Positions 45,133 through 52,737 of a DNA stretch of 53,029 nucleotides are shown one piece after another. The notes below the pieces were generated by a model. That model was not told the DNA's origin. It did not search any database and was given only the letters and a program-made list of their open reading frames with translations. The DNA lies in assembly GCF_014397245.1 (NCBI RefSeq), contig NZ_JACLHY010000031.1, positions 1 through 53,029 on the forward strand. Reading direction: 5' to 3'. The translations under genes and the position numbers were made by a program. Source of the stretch: Arenibacter arenosicollis (GTDB lineage: Bacteria > Bacteroidota > Bacteroidia > Flavobacteriales > Flavobacteriaceae). Each line of letters opens with the position of its first letter. Position 1 is the first letter of the stretch.

Positions 45133-46653
45133 TTACTTCATTATCCTTGTCAATTGAAAATATCTTTGATAGTTTTTGGGGATGTCCGCAATATCCAATA
45201 AGCAACCTTCCTCCATGTATGGATAAATTTCATCGTAGGTCTTTACAACGTACATGCCCACCCTCTTGCTTATATGTTCACGCCTTAAATCTGCAGCCCT
45301 TGGCGCTTTGTCATCCACTACTAGCCCTTTAACAAGCGACCTGTTCTGCGTGGCAATCCCTGTAGGGCATGTATTCATATTGCATTGAAGGGCCTGGATA
45401 CATCCTATGGACAACATCATAGCACGGGCGCTGTTGCAACCATCGGCTCCCAGAGCCAATGCCCTTGCCATATGAAATCCGGTTATGATCTTTCCTGCCA
45501 CAATTACTTTTATATCCTTTTTCAATCCGAAACCTACCAAGGTATCATGTACAAAAATCAACCCTTCACGCAAGGGCATTCCCATTGTATTCGAAAATTC
45601 GACAGGGGCGGCACCAGTGCCACCTTCTCCCCCATCAACGGTAATAAAATCTGGAGTTATGCCTGTAAAGATCATGGCCTCGCAGAAATCCATAAATTCC
45701 TGTTTCCTCCCAATGCACAATTTGAACCCAATTGGTTTTCCATCGGACAGGTCGCGCAGTTTTTTAATAAAATACATGAATTGAATAGGGTCGGAAAAAG
45801 CCGAATGCGACGGAGGGGAATGAACGGCAATACCAGGTTTTATATGCCTGATCTTGGCGATTTCCTCTGTATTCTTTATGGCAGGTAAAATTCCCCCGTG
45901 ACCAGGTTTTGCCCCTTGCGACAGTTTAATCTCTATCATTTTTACCGAGGGTCGTAGGGCATTTTCTCGAAAGGTTATTTCATTAAAAGTGCCATCATCG
46001 TTTCTACAGCCAAAGTACCCGGTACCAATCTGCCAAATAAGGTCGCCGCCGTATTTCAGATGATGATCGCTGATTCCGCCTTCGCCCGTATTGTGAGCAA
46101 AATTCCCCATTTTGGCACCCTTATTTAAGGCCATAACGGCATTGTTGCTCAAAGAACCGAAACTCATTGCCGAAATATTCAAAAGGCTTGATGAATAAGG
46201 TTGTTTACAATCCTTGCCTCCGATCAGCAACCTGGGAAACTCCCCAATATCCTTTGGATTATTCTTTGCATACATGGAATGTTCCATCCATTCATATCCC
46301 GAGTGGTAAAGATCCATCTGCGTACCAAAAGGTTCGGTATCTGTTTCGCCTTTCGCCCTTCTGTAGATCACTGACCTTAAAATACGGTTCAACGGCCTTC
46401 CCTCGGTATCCGTCTCCACAAAATATTGCATTATCTCTGGCCGTATGGATTCCAATACATACCGAAACCGACCGATTAACGGGAAGTTACGCCTTATGGT
46501 ATGACGTTTTTGAAAGATGTCAAAGATGCCCATCATAACCAATGGCCCTACCAATATAAAACTCCATAAAATAGGAGGCCAGAAAAGAGCAATACAGATG
46601 ATGGCAATGACAACTATGGTTGAGATAAGAATAAAACGTTCACGGACTTTCAT
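45133..46653 (-). CDS. FMN-binding glutamate-synthase-like protein
   Basis: 506 aa: two N-terminal membrane helices (about 7-45), then the glutamate synthase FMN/Fe-S domain (TIM barrel). Glu/NAD-independent features: SAMSFGSLSNNAVMALNKGA, NTGEGGISDHHLKYGGDL, and the 3Fe-4S cysteines in GCIQALQCNMNTCPTGIATQNRSL. The glutaminase domain of GOGAT is missing, so it is a stand-alone flavin-dependent enzyme of unknown amine or acid substrate. It lies upstream of the Nramp-fold gene with a 176-base gap, so cotranscription is possible but less tight than for the others. Confidence 0.9.
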   Translation of the reverse strand: MKVRERFILISTIVVIAIICIALFWPPILWSFILVGPLVMMGIFDIFQKRHTIRRNFPLIGRFRYVLESIRPEIMQYFVETDTEGRPLNRILRSVIYRRAKGETDTEPFGTQMDLYHSGYEWMEHSMYAKNNPKDIGEFPRLLIGGKDCKQPYSSSLLNISAMSFGSLSNNAVMALNKGAKMGNFAHNTGEGGISDHHLKYGGDLIWQIGTGYFGCRNDDGTFNEITFRENALRPSVKMIEIKLSQGAKPGHGGILPAIKNTEEIAKIRHIKPGIAVHSPPSHSAFSDPIQFMYFIKKLRDLSDGKPIGFKLCIGRKQEFMDFCEAMIFTGITPDFITVDGGEGGTGAAPVEFSNTMGMPLREGLIFVHDTLVGFGLKKDIKVIVAGKIITGFHMARALALGADGCNSARAMMLSIGCIQALQCNMNTCPTGIATQNRSLVKGLVVDDKAPRAADLRREHISKRVGMYVVKTYDEIYPYMEEGCLLDIADIPKNYQRYFQLTRIMK

Positions 46654-46973
46654 AGGAAGGCATGTTAGGTTAACAACAAAAATAAGAAACAGAAATGTAT
46701 TGTTGAAGTCTAATATACAAGGTTAATTAATAAGAAAATTAAAACCAGCCCAGTGATTTTTTGGCGATGCAAAAAAGGAACAGAACACCAACTTTGTGAT
46801 GGTTTAATCCAACTATTTCCATAGCAGACATAATTTTTAAGATTAATGCTTCGAAATTTCCAGAATAAACTCCGAGACTTCCCGCCCATGGCGGGACAGG
46901 CTTCTCGTCTCTCCCGTTTCAAAACCATCGACCACAAAAAAAGCTCCTCATTTCTGAAGAGCTTTTTACTCAG
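46654..46973. other. Gap with terminator and small palindromes
   Basis: 320 bases upstream of tRNA-Leu. At 46936-46967 a stem AAAAAGCTC/GAGCTTTTT gives a minus-strand terminator for the tRNA. At 46881-46895 a CCCGCC-CAT-GGCGGG palindrome lies inside GAGAC/GTCTC arms (46874-46911), a small extragenic dyad. No gene is supportable. Confidence 0.6.
46936..46967 (-). terminator. Terminator after tRNA-Leu
   Basis: Perfect 9-bp stem plus a TCA/TGA extension across one mismatch; the T-run reads on the minus strand (A-run 46936-46942 on +). It lies just 3' of the tRNA-Leu gene. Confidence 0.8.
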
Positions 46974-47055
46974 TACAGGCGGAGAGACTCGAACTCTCAC
47001 ACCTCACGGCACTAGATCCTAAGTCTAGCGTGTCTACCAATTCCACCACGCCTGC
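46974..47055 (-). tRNA. tRNA-Leu (anticodon UAG)
   Basis: 82-nt class II tRNA on the minus strand, acceptor GCAGGCG with 3' CGCCTGT (one G-U pair) and discriminator A. Anticodon stem CTAGA/TCTAG with loop CTTAGGA (UAG), then a long variable arm and T loop GTTCGAGTC. It decodes CUN codons. Confidence 0.94.
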
Positions 47056-47166
47056 ATTGACTCCGATTATTATCGGGATGCAAATATAAAGTAATTTTTC
47101 AATTTTAAAATACTTAGGCATTAAAAAGTTCTTTTTTGTAAATTTAGCCTTCAATTAAATCAATTT

Positions 47167-48555
47167 ATGCACGACATTACGGAGTACCTAGCTAAAAACA
47201 AAGAACGTTTTATTAACGAATTGACACAACTCTTAAAGATACCCTCGGTAAGTGCCGACCCTGCTTATTCACAGGACGTTATCAATGCTTCTGAAGCCGT
47301 AAAGGCTTCACTTTTGGAAGCTGGCTGCGACACGGTAGAGATCTGTGAAACCAATGGATACCCCATAGTTTACGGGGAAAAAATAATAAATCCAGAATTG
47401 CCTACCATATTGGTTTATGGTCATTATGACGTTCAACCAGCAGATCCCATAGACCTTTGGAACTCCCCTCCATTTGAACCGGTTATAAAATCCACCGACG
47501 TTCACCCCGAAGGGGCCATTTTTGCAAGAGGCGCCTGCGATGACAAGGGACAAATGTATATGCACGTAAAGGCCTTGGAATTTATGGTAAAAACCAACCA
47601 ATTGCCCTGCAACGTAAAATTTATGATCGAAGGGGAAGAGGAAGTCGGAAGCGAGAATTTGGGCACTTTTGTAGCCGAAAACAAAGAAAAACTTGCAAAC
47701 GACATCATCTTAATTTCAGATACCGGCATGATTGCCAACAATGTGCCTTCCATAACCACTGGTTTACGCGGACTTAGCTATGTGGAAGTCGAAGTGACCG
47801 GACCCAACAGGGATTTGCATTCAGGCCTATACGGCGGAGCTGTGGCCAATCCCATCAATGTATTGACCAAAATGATTGCTGCACTTCACGATGAAAACAA
47901 CCATATCACCATCCCTGGATTCTATGACAAGGTGGAAGAACTTTCCAAGGAAGAACGTGCAGAAATGGCCAAGGCACCTTTTAGCTTGGAGAACTATAAA
48001 AAAGCTCTGGATATAAAAGCTGTTTACGGTGAAAGAGGTTATACCACTAATGAACGCAACTCCATTAGACCTACCTTGGACGTAAACGGAATTTGGGGTG
48101 GATATATTGGTGCAGGAGCAAAAACCGTAATTGCCAGTAAGGCCTATGCTAAAATTTCCATGCGCTTGGTGCCACATCAGGATTGGAAAGAAATAACCGA
48201 GTTGTTCAAAACCCATTTCGAAAGTCTGGCCCCAGACGGAGTAACCGTCAAGGTTACCCCCCATCACGGTGGACAGGGCTATGTAACGCCCATAGACAAT
48301 AATGGCTATAAAGCCGCTTCCAAAGCCTACGAAACTACCTTTGGCAAGACCCCAATACCTCAGCGTAGTGGTGGCAGTATCCCCATTGTGTCCCTTTTCG
48401 AAAAGGAGTTGAAAAGCAAGACCATCCTTATGGGCTTCGGTCTGGACAGCGATGCCATACATTCTCCCAATGAGCATTTTGGAGTCTGGAACTACCTAAA
48501 AGGCATAGAGACCATTCCTTATTTCTATCAATATTTCACGGAACTATCCAAATAA
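47167..48555 (+). CDS. M20-family dipeptidase
   Basis: 462 aa dizinc peptidase of the M20/CNDP-like dipeptidase branch, cytosolic (no signal). First metal site YGHYDVQPADP (His86, Asp88), bridging region ARGACDDKGQ (Asp126), catalytic glutamates EGEEEVGSE (157-158), and the last ligand in DSDAIHSPNEHFG. A dimerisation lid domain (about 195-300) is inserted as usual. It hydrolyses di- or short peptides. A repeat-rich noncoding region begins right after its stop codon. Confidence 0.94.
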   Translation: MHDITEYLAKNKERFINELTQLLKIPSVSADPAYSQDVINASEAVKASLLEAGCDTVEICETNGYPIVYGEKIINPELPTILVYGHYDVQPADPIDLWNSPPFEPVIKSTDVHPEGAIFARGACDDKGQMYMHVKALEFMVKTNQLPCNVKFMIEGEEEVGSENLGTFVAENKEKLANDIILISDTGMIANNVPSITTGLRGLSYVEVEVTGPNRDLHSGLYGGAVANPINVLTKMIAALHDENNHITIPGFYDKVEELSKEERAEMAKAPFSLENYKKALDIKAVYGERGYTTNERNSIRPTLDVNGIWGGYIGAGAKTVIASKAYAKISMRLVPHQDWKEITELFKTHFESLAPDGVTVKVTPHHGGQGYVTPIDNNGYKAASKAYETTFGKTPIPQRSGGSIPIVSLFEKELKSKTILMGFGLDSDAIHSPNEHFGVWNYLKGIETIPYFYQYFTELSK

Positions 48556-48887
48556 GCAAGAATCATGTTATTGGGCGTTTCCCTAGCGGGTCGCTCTTTC
48601 CGCTATATCTTTTTTGCTCATGTCCAGCAGTCCTGCAAGGTTTTGGTTCTAATCCTGCAAGGTTTTGGAAACCCTGTAGATATTTCGGTCACATTTATAT
48701 TCTAGTCCTACAAGGTTTTAGAAACCTTGCAGGACCGCTGTATGGGGCCTAGCGTCAGCTAAAAAAGGATGCCGCTGCAATAGCTAACGCAAAATCTATT
48801 AACAATGACGCCATGATTTGGCACTACTTAATTAGGTTCGACCAATTCTCTAACATTACGACATATATTCTGATCGCTTTATTTACC

Positions 48888-49630
48888 AAAAGTGGCTCCC
48901 ACCCTGGGCAGGGAGGGGTGGATTCTTTACCGACAGCGAGTAAGGAAATAAGACGGGGCGGGTAGAAAGCGCGTAAAACTATAGGGTGCCCAAATAGCCA
49001 CCTCACAATAGCGTCAGGATTCACACTACCCCTTCCGCCATCCCGACAAAAAAGTCGGGATGCCCCCTCCCTTGCGCACTATTGGGTAGTCCTGCAAGGT
49101 TTTCAAAACCTTGTAGGCTAGGGGCAGGCCTATAAAAAATTTAAAAAAGCGGCTCCCCACCCTGGATAGGGAGGGGTGGATTCTTTACCGACAACGAGTC
49201 GGAAAAGAAGACGGGGCGGGTAGAAAGCCCGTAAAATAGAGACTGCACTAATAGCCACATCACAACAGCCCAAGAATGCACACTACCCCTTCCGCCATCC
49301 CGACAAAAAGGTCGGAATGCCAGCTTCCCCTGCGCACTATTGGGTAGTCCTGCAAGGTTTTTAAAACCTTGTAGGCTAGGGCAGGCCAATAAAAAATTTA
49401 AAAAAGCGGCTCCCCACCCTGGACAGGGTGGGGTGGATTCTTTACCGACAACGAGTCGGAAAAGAAGACGGGGCGGGTAGAAAACCTGTAAAATAGTGAT
49501 TGCACTAATAGCCATATCATAATAGCCCAAGAATGCACACTACCCCTCCCGCCATCCCGACAAAAAGGTCGGGATGCCCCCTCCCTTGCGCACTATTGGG
49601 TAGTCCTGCAAAGTTTTCAAAACCTTGTAG
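48888..49630. repeat. Tandem 257-bp repeat, three units
   Basis: The landmark ggctccc starts at 48894, 49151 and 49408, an exact spacing of 257 twice. A fourth partial copy is at 52976-53029, cut by the window end. Each unit holds: a CCCCACCCTG-type hairpin (perfect 10-bp CCCCACCCTG/CAGGGTGGGG in unit 3), CCGAC-AACGA-GTCGG in units 2 and 3, ATCCCGAC-loop-GTCGGGAT inside ACTACCC/GGGTAGT arms, and a CCTGCAAGG/CCTTGTAGG hairpin. Similarity between units is very high with scattered substitutions. Confidence 0.9.
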
Positions 49631-49968
49631 GACTATAGCACCTAGCTTAGTAAGACTTCCAGACAAATTAAAACGCGCTTACTCTATACCTACAAGGTTA
49701 AAAAAAACCTTGCAGGATTAGAACCAAGCTTACACCGGAAAACCAGATAAGCAATGATGACCTGACATCATACCTACAAGGTTTTCAAAACCTTGTAGGA
49801 CTATAGCACCTAGCTTAGCAAGACTTCCCGACAAATTAAAACGCTCTTACTCCAATCCTACAAGGTTAAAAAAAACCTTGCAGGATTGGAACCAAGCTTA
49901 CCCCGAAAAACTAGATAAGCAATGATGACCTGACAACATACCTCCAAGGTTTGACAAACCTTGGAAGG
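49604..49968. repeat. Tandem 168-bp repeat, two units
   Basis: Landmarks gactatagcacc at 49631 and 49799, and aatgatgacctgac at 49753 and 49921, all spaced by 168. Each unit carries two hairpins of the CCTACAAGG/CCTTGTAGG and CCTACAAGG/CCTTGCAGG type (49773-49799, 49689-49716, 49857-49884, 49941-49968). Confidence 0.85.
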
Positions 49969-50114
49969 AGTAAGGCCAAAAAAGGATGCCACTGCAATTG
50001 CTAACGCAAAATCAATTTACAATCTCTCGGGTCAGTTCCTAAACCCGTCATTCAGGCAAAACTATTTATTCAACCGCGATTCAATTTTCATCACTCTCAG
50101 CAAGAAAAATACCT

Positions 50115-50157
50115 CTACATTTGTAGAATTAAAATATTTGCTCTATGTTTGTAGAGC
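50115..50157 (+). promoter_or_regulatory. blaI promoter with two overlapping dyad operators
   Basis: TTTG at 50120-50123 and TATGTTTG at 50144-50151 (20-base spacer) fit the Bacteroidota promoter consensus. The dyad CTACATTTGTAG (50115-50126), a TACA-N2-TGTA site as bound by BlaI/MecI repressors, covers the -33 element. The dyad GCTCTATGTTTGTAGAGC (50140-50157) covers the -7 element. The gene's own product would therefore block RNA polymerase directly; the ATG follows at 50174. Confidence 0.75.
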
Positions 50158-50173
50158 AATAATCATTTTACAA

Positions 50174-50539
50174 ATGAAACTATCAAAAACAGAAGAAGAA
50201 TTAATGAACCACCTCTGGAAGCTGAACAAAGCTTTTATGAAGGATCTGTTGGAGGTCTATCCGGAACCCAAACCCGCCACCACAACTGTGGCTACCTTGT
50301 TAAAGCGAATGACGGACAAAGGCTTTGTTGGGTATAACTTGTTTGGAAACGCTAGACAATACTACCCTTTGGTAAAGAAAAAAGACTATTTCTCCAAGCA
50401 CCTAAACGGACTCATTAAAACCTTTTTTAACGATAGCACCTCACAGTTTGCTTCCTTCTTTGCCAAAGAAACAGATTTGAGCAAGGAAGAACTGGAAGAA
50501 TTAAGAAATTTGATCGATACAGAAATTAAAAATAAATAG
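50174..50539 (+). CDS. BlaI/MecI/CopY-family transcriptional repressor
   Basis: 121 aa winged-helix repressor beginning MKLSKTEEELMNHLWKLNKAFMKDLLEVYP. The wing and recognition helix lie in TTTVATLLKRMTDKGFVGYNLFGNARQYYP. The C-terminal dimerisation region is DLSKEELEELRNLIDTEI. A longer frame from 49961 runs through repeats and operators and is rejected. It controls its own promoter through the two dyads upstream and is derepressed when the M56 protease, encoded 2 bases downstream, cleaves it. The signal is unknown in Bacteroidota pairs. Confidence 0.93.
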   Translation: MKLSKTEEELMNHLWKLNKAFMKDLLEVYPEPKPATTTVATLLKRMTDKGFVGYNLFGNARQYYPLVKKKDYFSKHLNGLIKTFFNDSTSQFASFFAKETDLSKEELEELRNLIDTEIKNK

Positions 50540-50541
50540 CC

Positions 50542-52737
50542 ATGTTGATCTATCTTTTAAAATTTAGTGCGTCTTTGGCCATACTCCTTCTATTTTACAA
50601 GTTGGTATTGGAACAGGTCCACATTCACCATTTTAAAAGATATTACCTATTATCTTCCTTTATAATCTCTCTTGCTATCCCGTTAATTACTTTCACCCAA
50701 TACGTTACGGTTACTGTGGAACGCATGATGTTCGCTCAAAACCCTGAACACAGCGGTATCTATATAGAGGCACTTCCACATCCGGAGTCCAACATCCTCC
50801 CTATTTTGTTGTGGAGCCTATATGGTTTGGGCGTAGTCCTTTTTGCTCTTAAGTTTTTGGCCAATCTAAAATCCTTACTTAAGAGTATTAAAAATAATCC
50901 AAAACGCAAATCGGGACCTATCCATCACGTGTTGCTTCAAGAACTTATTGCTCCGCATACCTTTTTTAGCTATATTTTTTTCAACAAAAACAATTACGAA
51001 ACCGAGAAAATTCCGCAAGAAGTTTTTTGGCACGAGGAAACACATGCATTACAAAAACACAGCTTGGATATCTTACTGTTGGAGCTGATTCAAATTGTCT
51101 TCTGGTTTCACCCTTTGGTCTATTGGGCAAAGCATTTAGCAAAACTGAACCACGAATTTTTAGCGGACCAAGCCGTTTTAAAAAGAGGAGCACGTATTGC
51201 CAACTATCAAAACTTGGTATTGGTATTCTCATCAAATGCCGTAACATCCCCTTTGGCAAACGCCATTCATTATTCATCAATCAAAAAACGAATCGTTATC
51301 ATGAAAACACAGACATCAAAAAAAGCCATTTGGCTTAAAAGTTTATTGCTAATTCCATTAATGGCTCTCCTACTCTATAGTTTTAGCACCAAAGAAATTC
51401 TTGAAATTCAAAAAATCGAGACCATTACTATTGAGCGGGACTACCAACAAGAAACAATCGTAGAGGATATTGAACAGGAAAAAATTAACGATTTACGAAA
51501 TCAAAATATTCCAACACAAGAAATTTCCATAGCTATAAACAAAAAGGGACAGCTGTTGGTCAATGTTGATATAGTTAAGATTGAAGACTTAAAATCACAC
51601 CTACCAAAATACAACAAAGGCCTAACTAAAGAACAAAGAGAGCAAAGCGTTAGGGCCATTATTAGGGTAGAGAAAGAAACTCCGGATAATATTATAAAAC
51701 AAGTAGATGCTATTTTAATGGACTATGGCGTAGCCACCATTGACATTAAAGGACCTTCAAAATTCCCGGATCAAGTTGGGGCCACCAAAACCGAAATAAA
51801 GGAATTCAACACCCTCGCCAAAAAATACAATGCACAACCCCAAGAAACAAGGGTTATTCCGTTAAAGGACCTAAAGAAATTAGAAACTATTTACGGGCGT
51901 ATGAGCAATGAGCAAAAACAGCAGGCTCAGCCCTTTCCAGAATGCCCACCAGTTCCACAGGCTCCTGCTCCTGCTCCAAAGCTGGTTCCAACCGTAAAAA
52001 AAGGTGAGCCAAGTCCTATTCCACCAGTTCCAACACCGCCAAAGACAGAAACAAAAGTTGACCATGAAGAAGAGTTAGGAAACAATAATCATATCTCAAG
52101 AAAAGTGGTATCGAAAGCGAAAATAGTACCCGTTGTTAGCTCCGATTTCCCACCACCTCCTCCAACTATTGCAACCCACGTCAATACTGAAAACTATTCG
52201 AAAGAAGTGAAATATGCGATTAATACCTATTTAAAAAAAGCGAAAAGCTATAGGGCTGCAGTCTCCCGTTACCACAACGAGCACAAGGGTAGTATTGATG
52301 AACTAAAAAAAAAATATGTTGAAGTAATGCAATTTTACGATACGTATAAAAAATTGGCATATAAGGAAAATCATTACGTGCATCCGGTCCCATTATATAA
52401 TGACCCTAATGGGGAATTTGGAAAACCAAATTCTACGCCAAACGTTGAAGAAGATAATATATCATCACCAACTTCTCAAAGTAGCACCGATCAAAATTTA
52501 AAGGCTATAAAAGAGCCTTTTTTATATTATGGACATTTGTACACTGTACCTCAACCACCAGCTCAAAAAAATCCAGATCCAGTGGAATATATAAAGGAAT
52601 TGGCCGAAAAAGGTGCGACCTTTTATATTGGCCCCCATCAATATAAGACGGATGAAGCAATCGAATTAGTCAGAAATAGTAAAGATCCCAACATTGATGT
52701 AAGCGATTACCCTGTGGTTAAACTGGGAGGCTGTTGA
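50542..52737 (+). CDS. BlaR1-type M56 membrane metalloprotease sensor with ExbD-like domain
   Basis: 731 aa. About four N-terminal helices (5-22, 35-52, 85-110, 262-282) enclose the M56 zinc protease with HEETH (164-168) and the third-ligand helix NHEFLADQ (203-210). After the last helix the periplasmic part lacks the penicillin-binding sensor of BlaR1. Instead, residues about 327-403 (EISIAINKKGQLLVN, VRAIIRVEKETPDNIIKQVD) read like the ExbD/TolR periplasmic domain. This is followed by a proline-rich stretch (about 455-505), a helical part, and a C-terminal GATFYIGPHQYKTDEAIELV segment. Partner of the BlaI repressor; it senses an unknown envelope signal. Confidence 0.88.
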   Translation: MLIYLLKFSASLAILLLFYKLVLEQVHIHHFKRYYLLSSFIISLAIPLITFTQYVTVTVERMMFAQNPEHSGIYIEALPHPESNILPILLWSLYGLGVVLFALKFLANLKSLLKSIKNNPKRKSGPIHHVLLQELIAPHTFFSYIFFNKNNYETEKIPQEVFWHEETHALQKHSLDILLLELIQIVFWFHPLVYWAKHLAKLNHEFLADQAVLKRGARIANYQNLVLVFSSNAVTSPLANAIHYSSIKKRIVIMKTQTSKKAIWLKSLLLIPLMALLLYSFSTKEILEIQKIETITIERDYQQETIVEDIEQEKINDLRNQNIPTQEISIAINKKGQLLVNVDIVKIEDLKSHLPKYNKGLTKEQREQSVRAIIRVEKETPDNIIKQVDAILMDYGVATIDIKGPSKFPDQVGATKTEIKEFNTLAKKYNAQPQETRVIPLKDLKKLETIYGRMSNEQKQQAQPFPECPPVPQAPAPAPKLVPTVKKGEPSPIPPVPTPPKTETKVDHEEELGNNNHISRKVVSKAKIVPVVSSDFPPPPPTIATHVNTENYSKEVKYAINTYLKKAKSYRAAVSRYHNEHKGSIDELKKKYVEVMQFYDTYKKLAYKENHYVHPVPLYNDPNGEFGKPNSTPNVEEDNISSPTSQSSTDQNLKAIKEPFLYYGHLYTVPQPPAQKNPDPVEYIKELAEKGATFYIGPHQYKTDEAIELVRNSKDPNIDVSDYPVVKLGGC

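Larger units (their letters stand above)
48556..50173. repeat. 1.6-kb noncoding repeat region before the BlaI gene
   Basis: No real gene: the long frames here are translated repeats. Contents in order: an element start GGGCGTTTCCC (48574 on), three or more CCTGCAAGG-type hairpins (48632-48733), a GGATGCCGCTGC-type segment (48761-48812), three 257-bp units (about 48888-49630), two 168-bp units (about 49631-49968), and another GGATGCC-type segment (49978-50023). The BlaI operator/promoter closes it. Sub-repeats are listed separately. Confidence 0.85.

Noticed and set aside
46710..47154. Two leftward frames covering tRNA-Leu (such as VVELVDTLDLGSS)
   Set aside because: These are the familiar translation artefact of a tRNA-Leu gene.
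48574..48790. Integron attC-like site from GCGTT and AACGC ends
   Set aside because: The order is GTT then AAC, inside out relative to attC (AAC...GTT), and there is no integrase gene in the window.
49141..49530. 129-codon leftward frame in the repeats, and a similar 66-codon frame at 48824-49024
   Set aside because: Both are translations of the 257-bp unit (the shared string VGKESTPPCPGW comes from the repeat). There is no independent coding signal.
48556..50000. CRISPR array
   Set aside because: The repeats are 257 and 168 bp long with no short repeat/unique spacer alternation, and no cas genes are present.
49961..50173. N-terminal extension of the BlaI frame
   Set aside because: It reads through the hairpin repeat and the promoter/operator. 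The winged-helix domain begins at the ATG at 50174.
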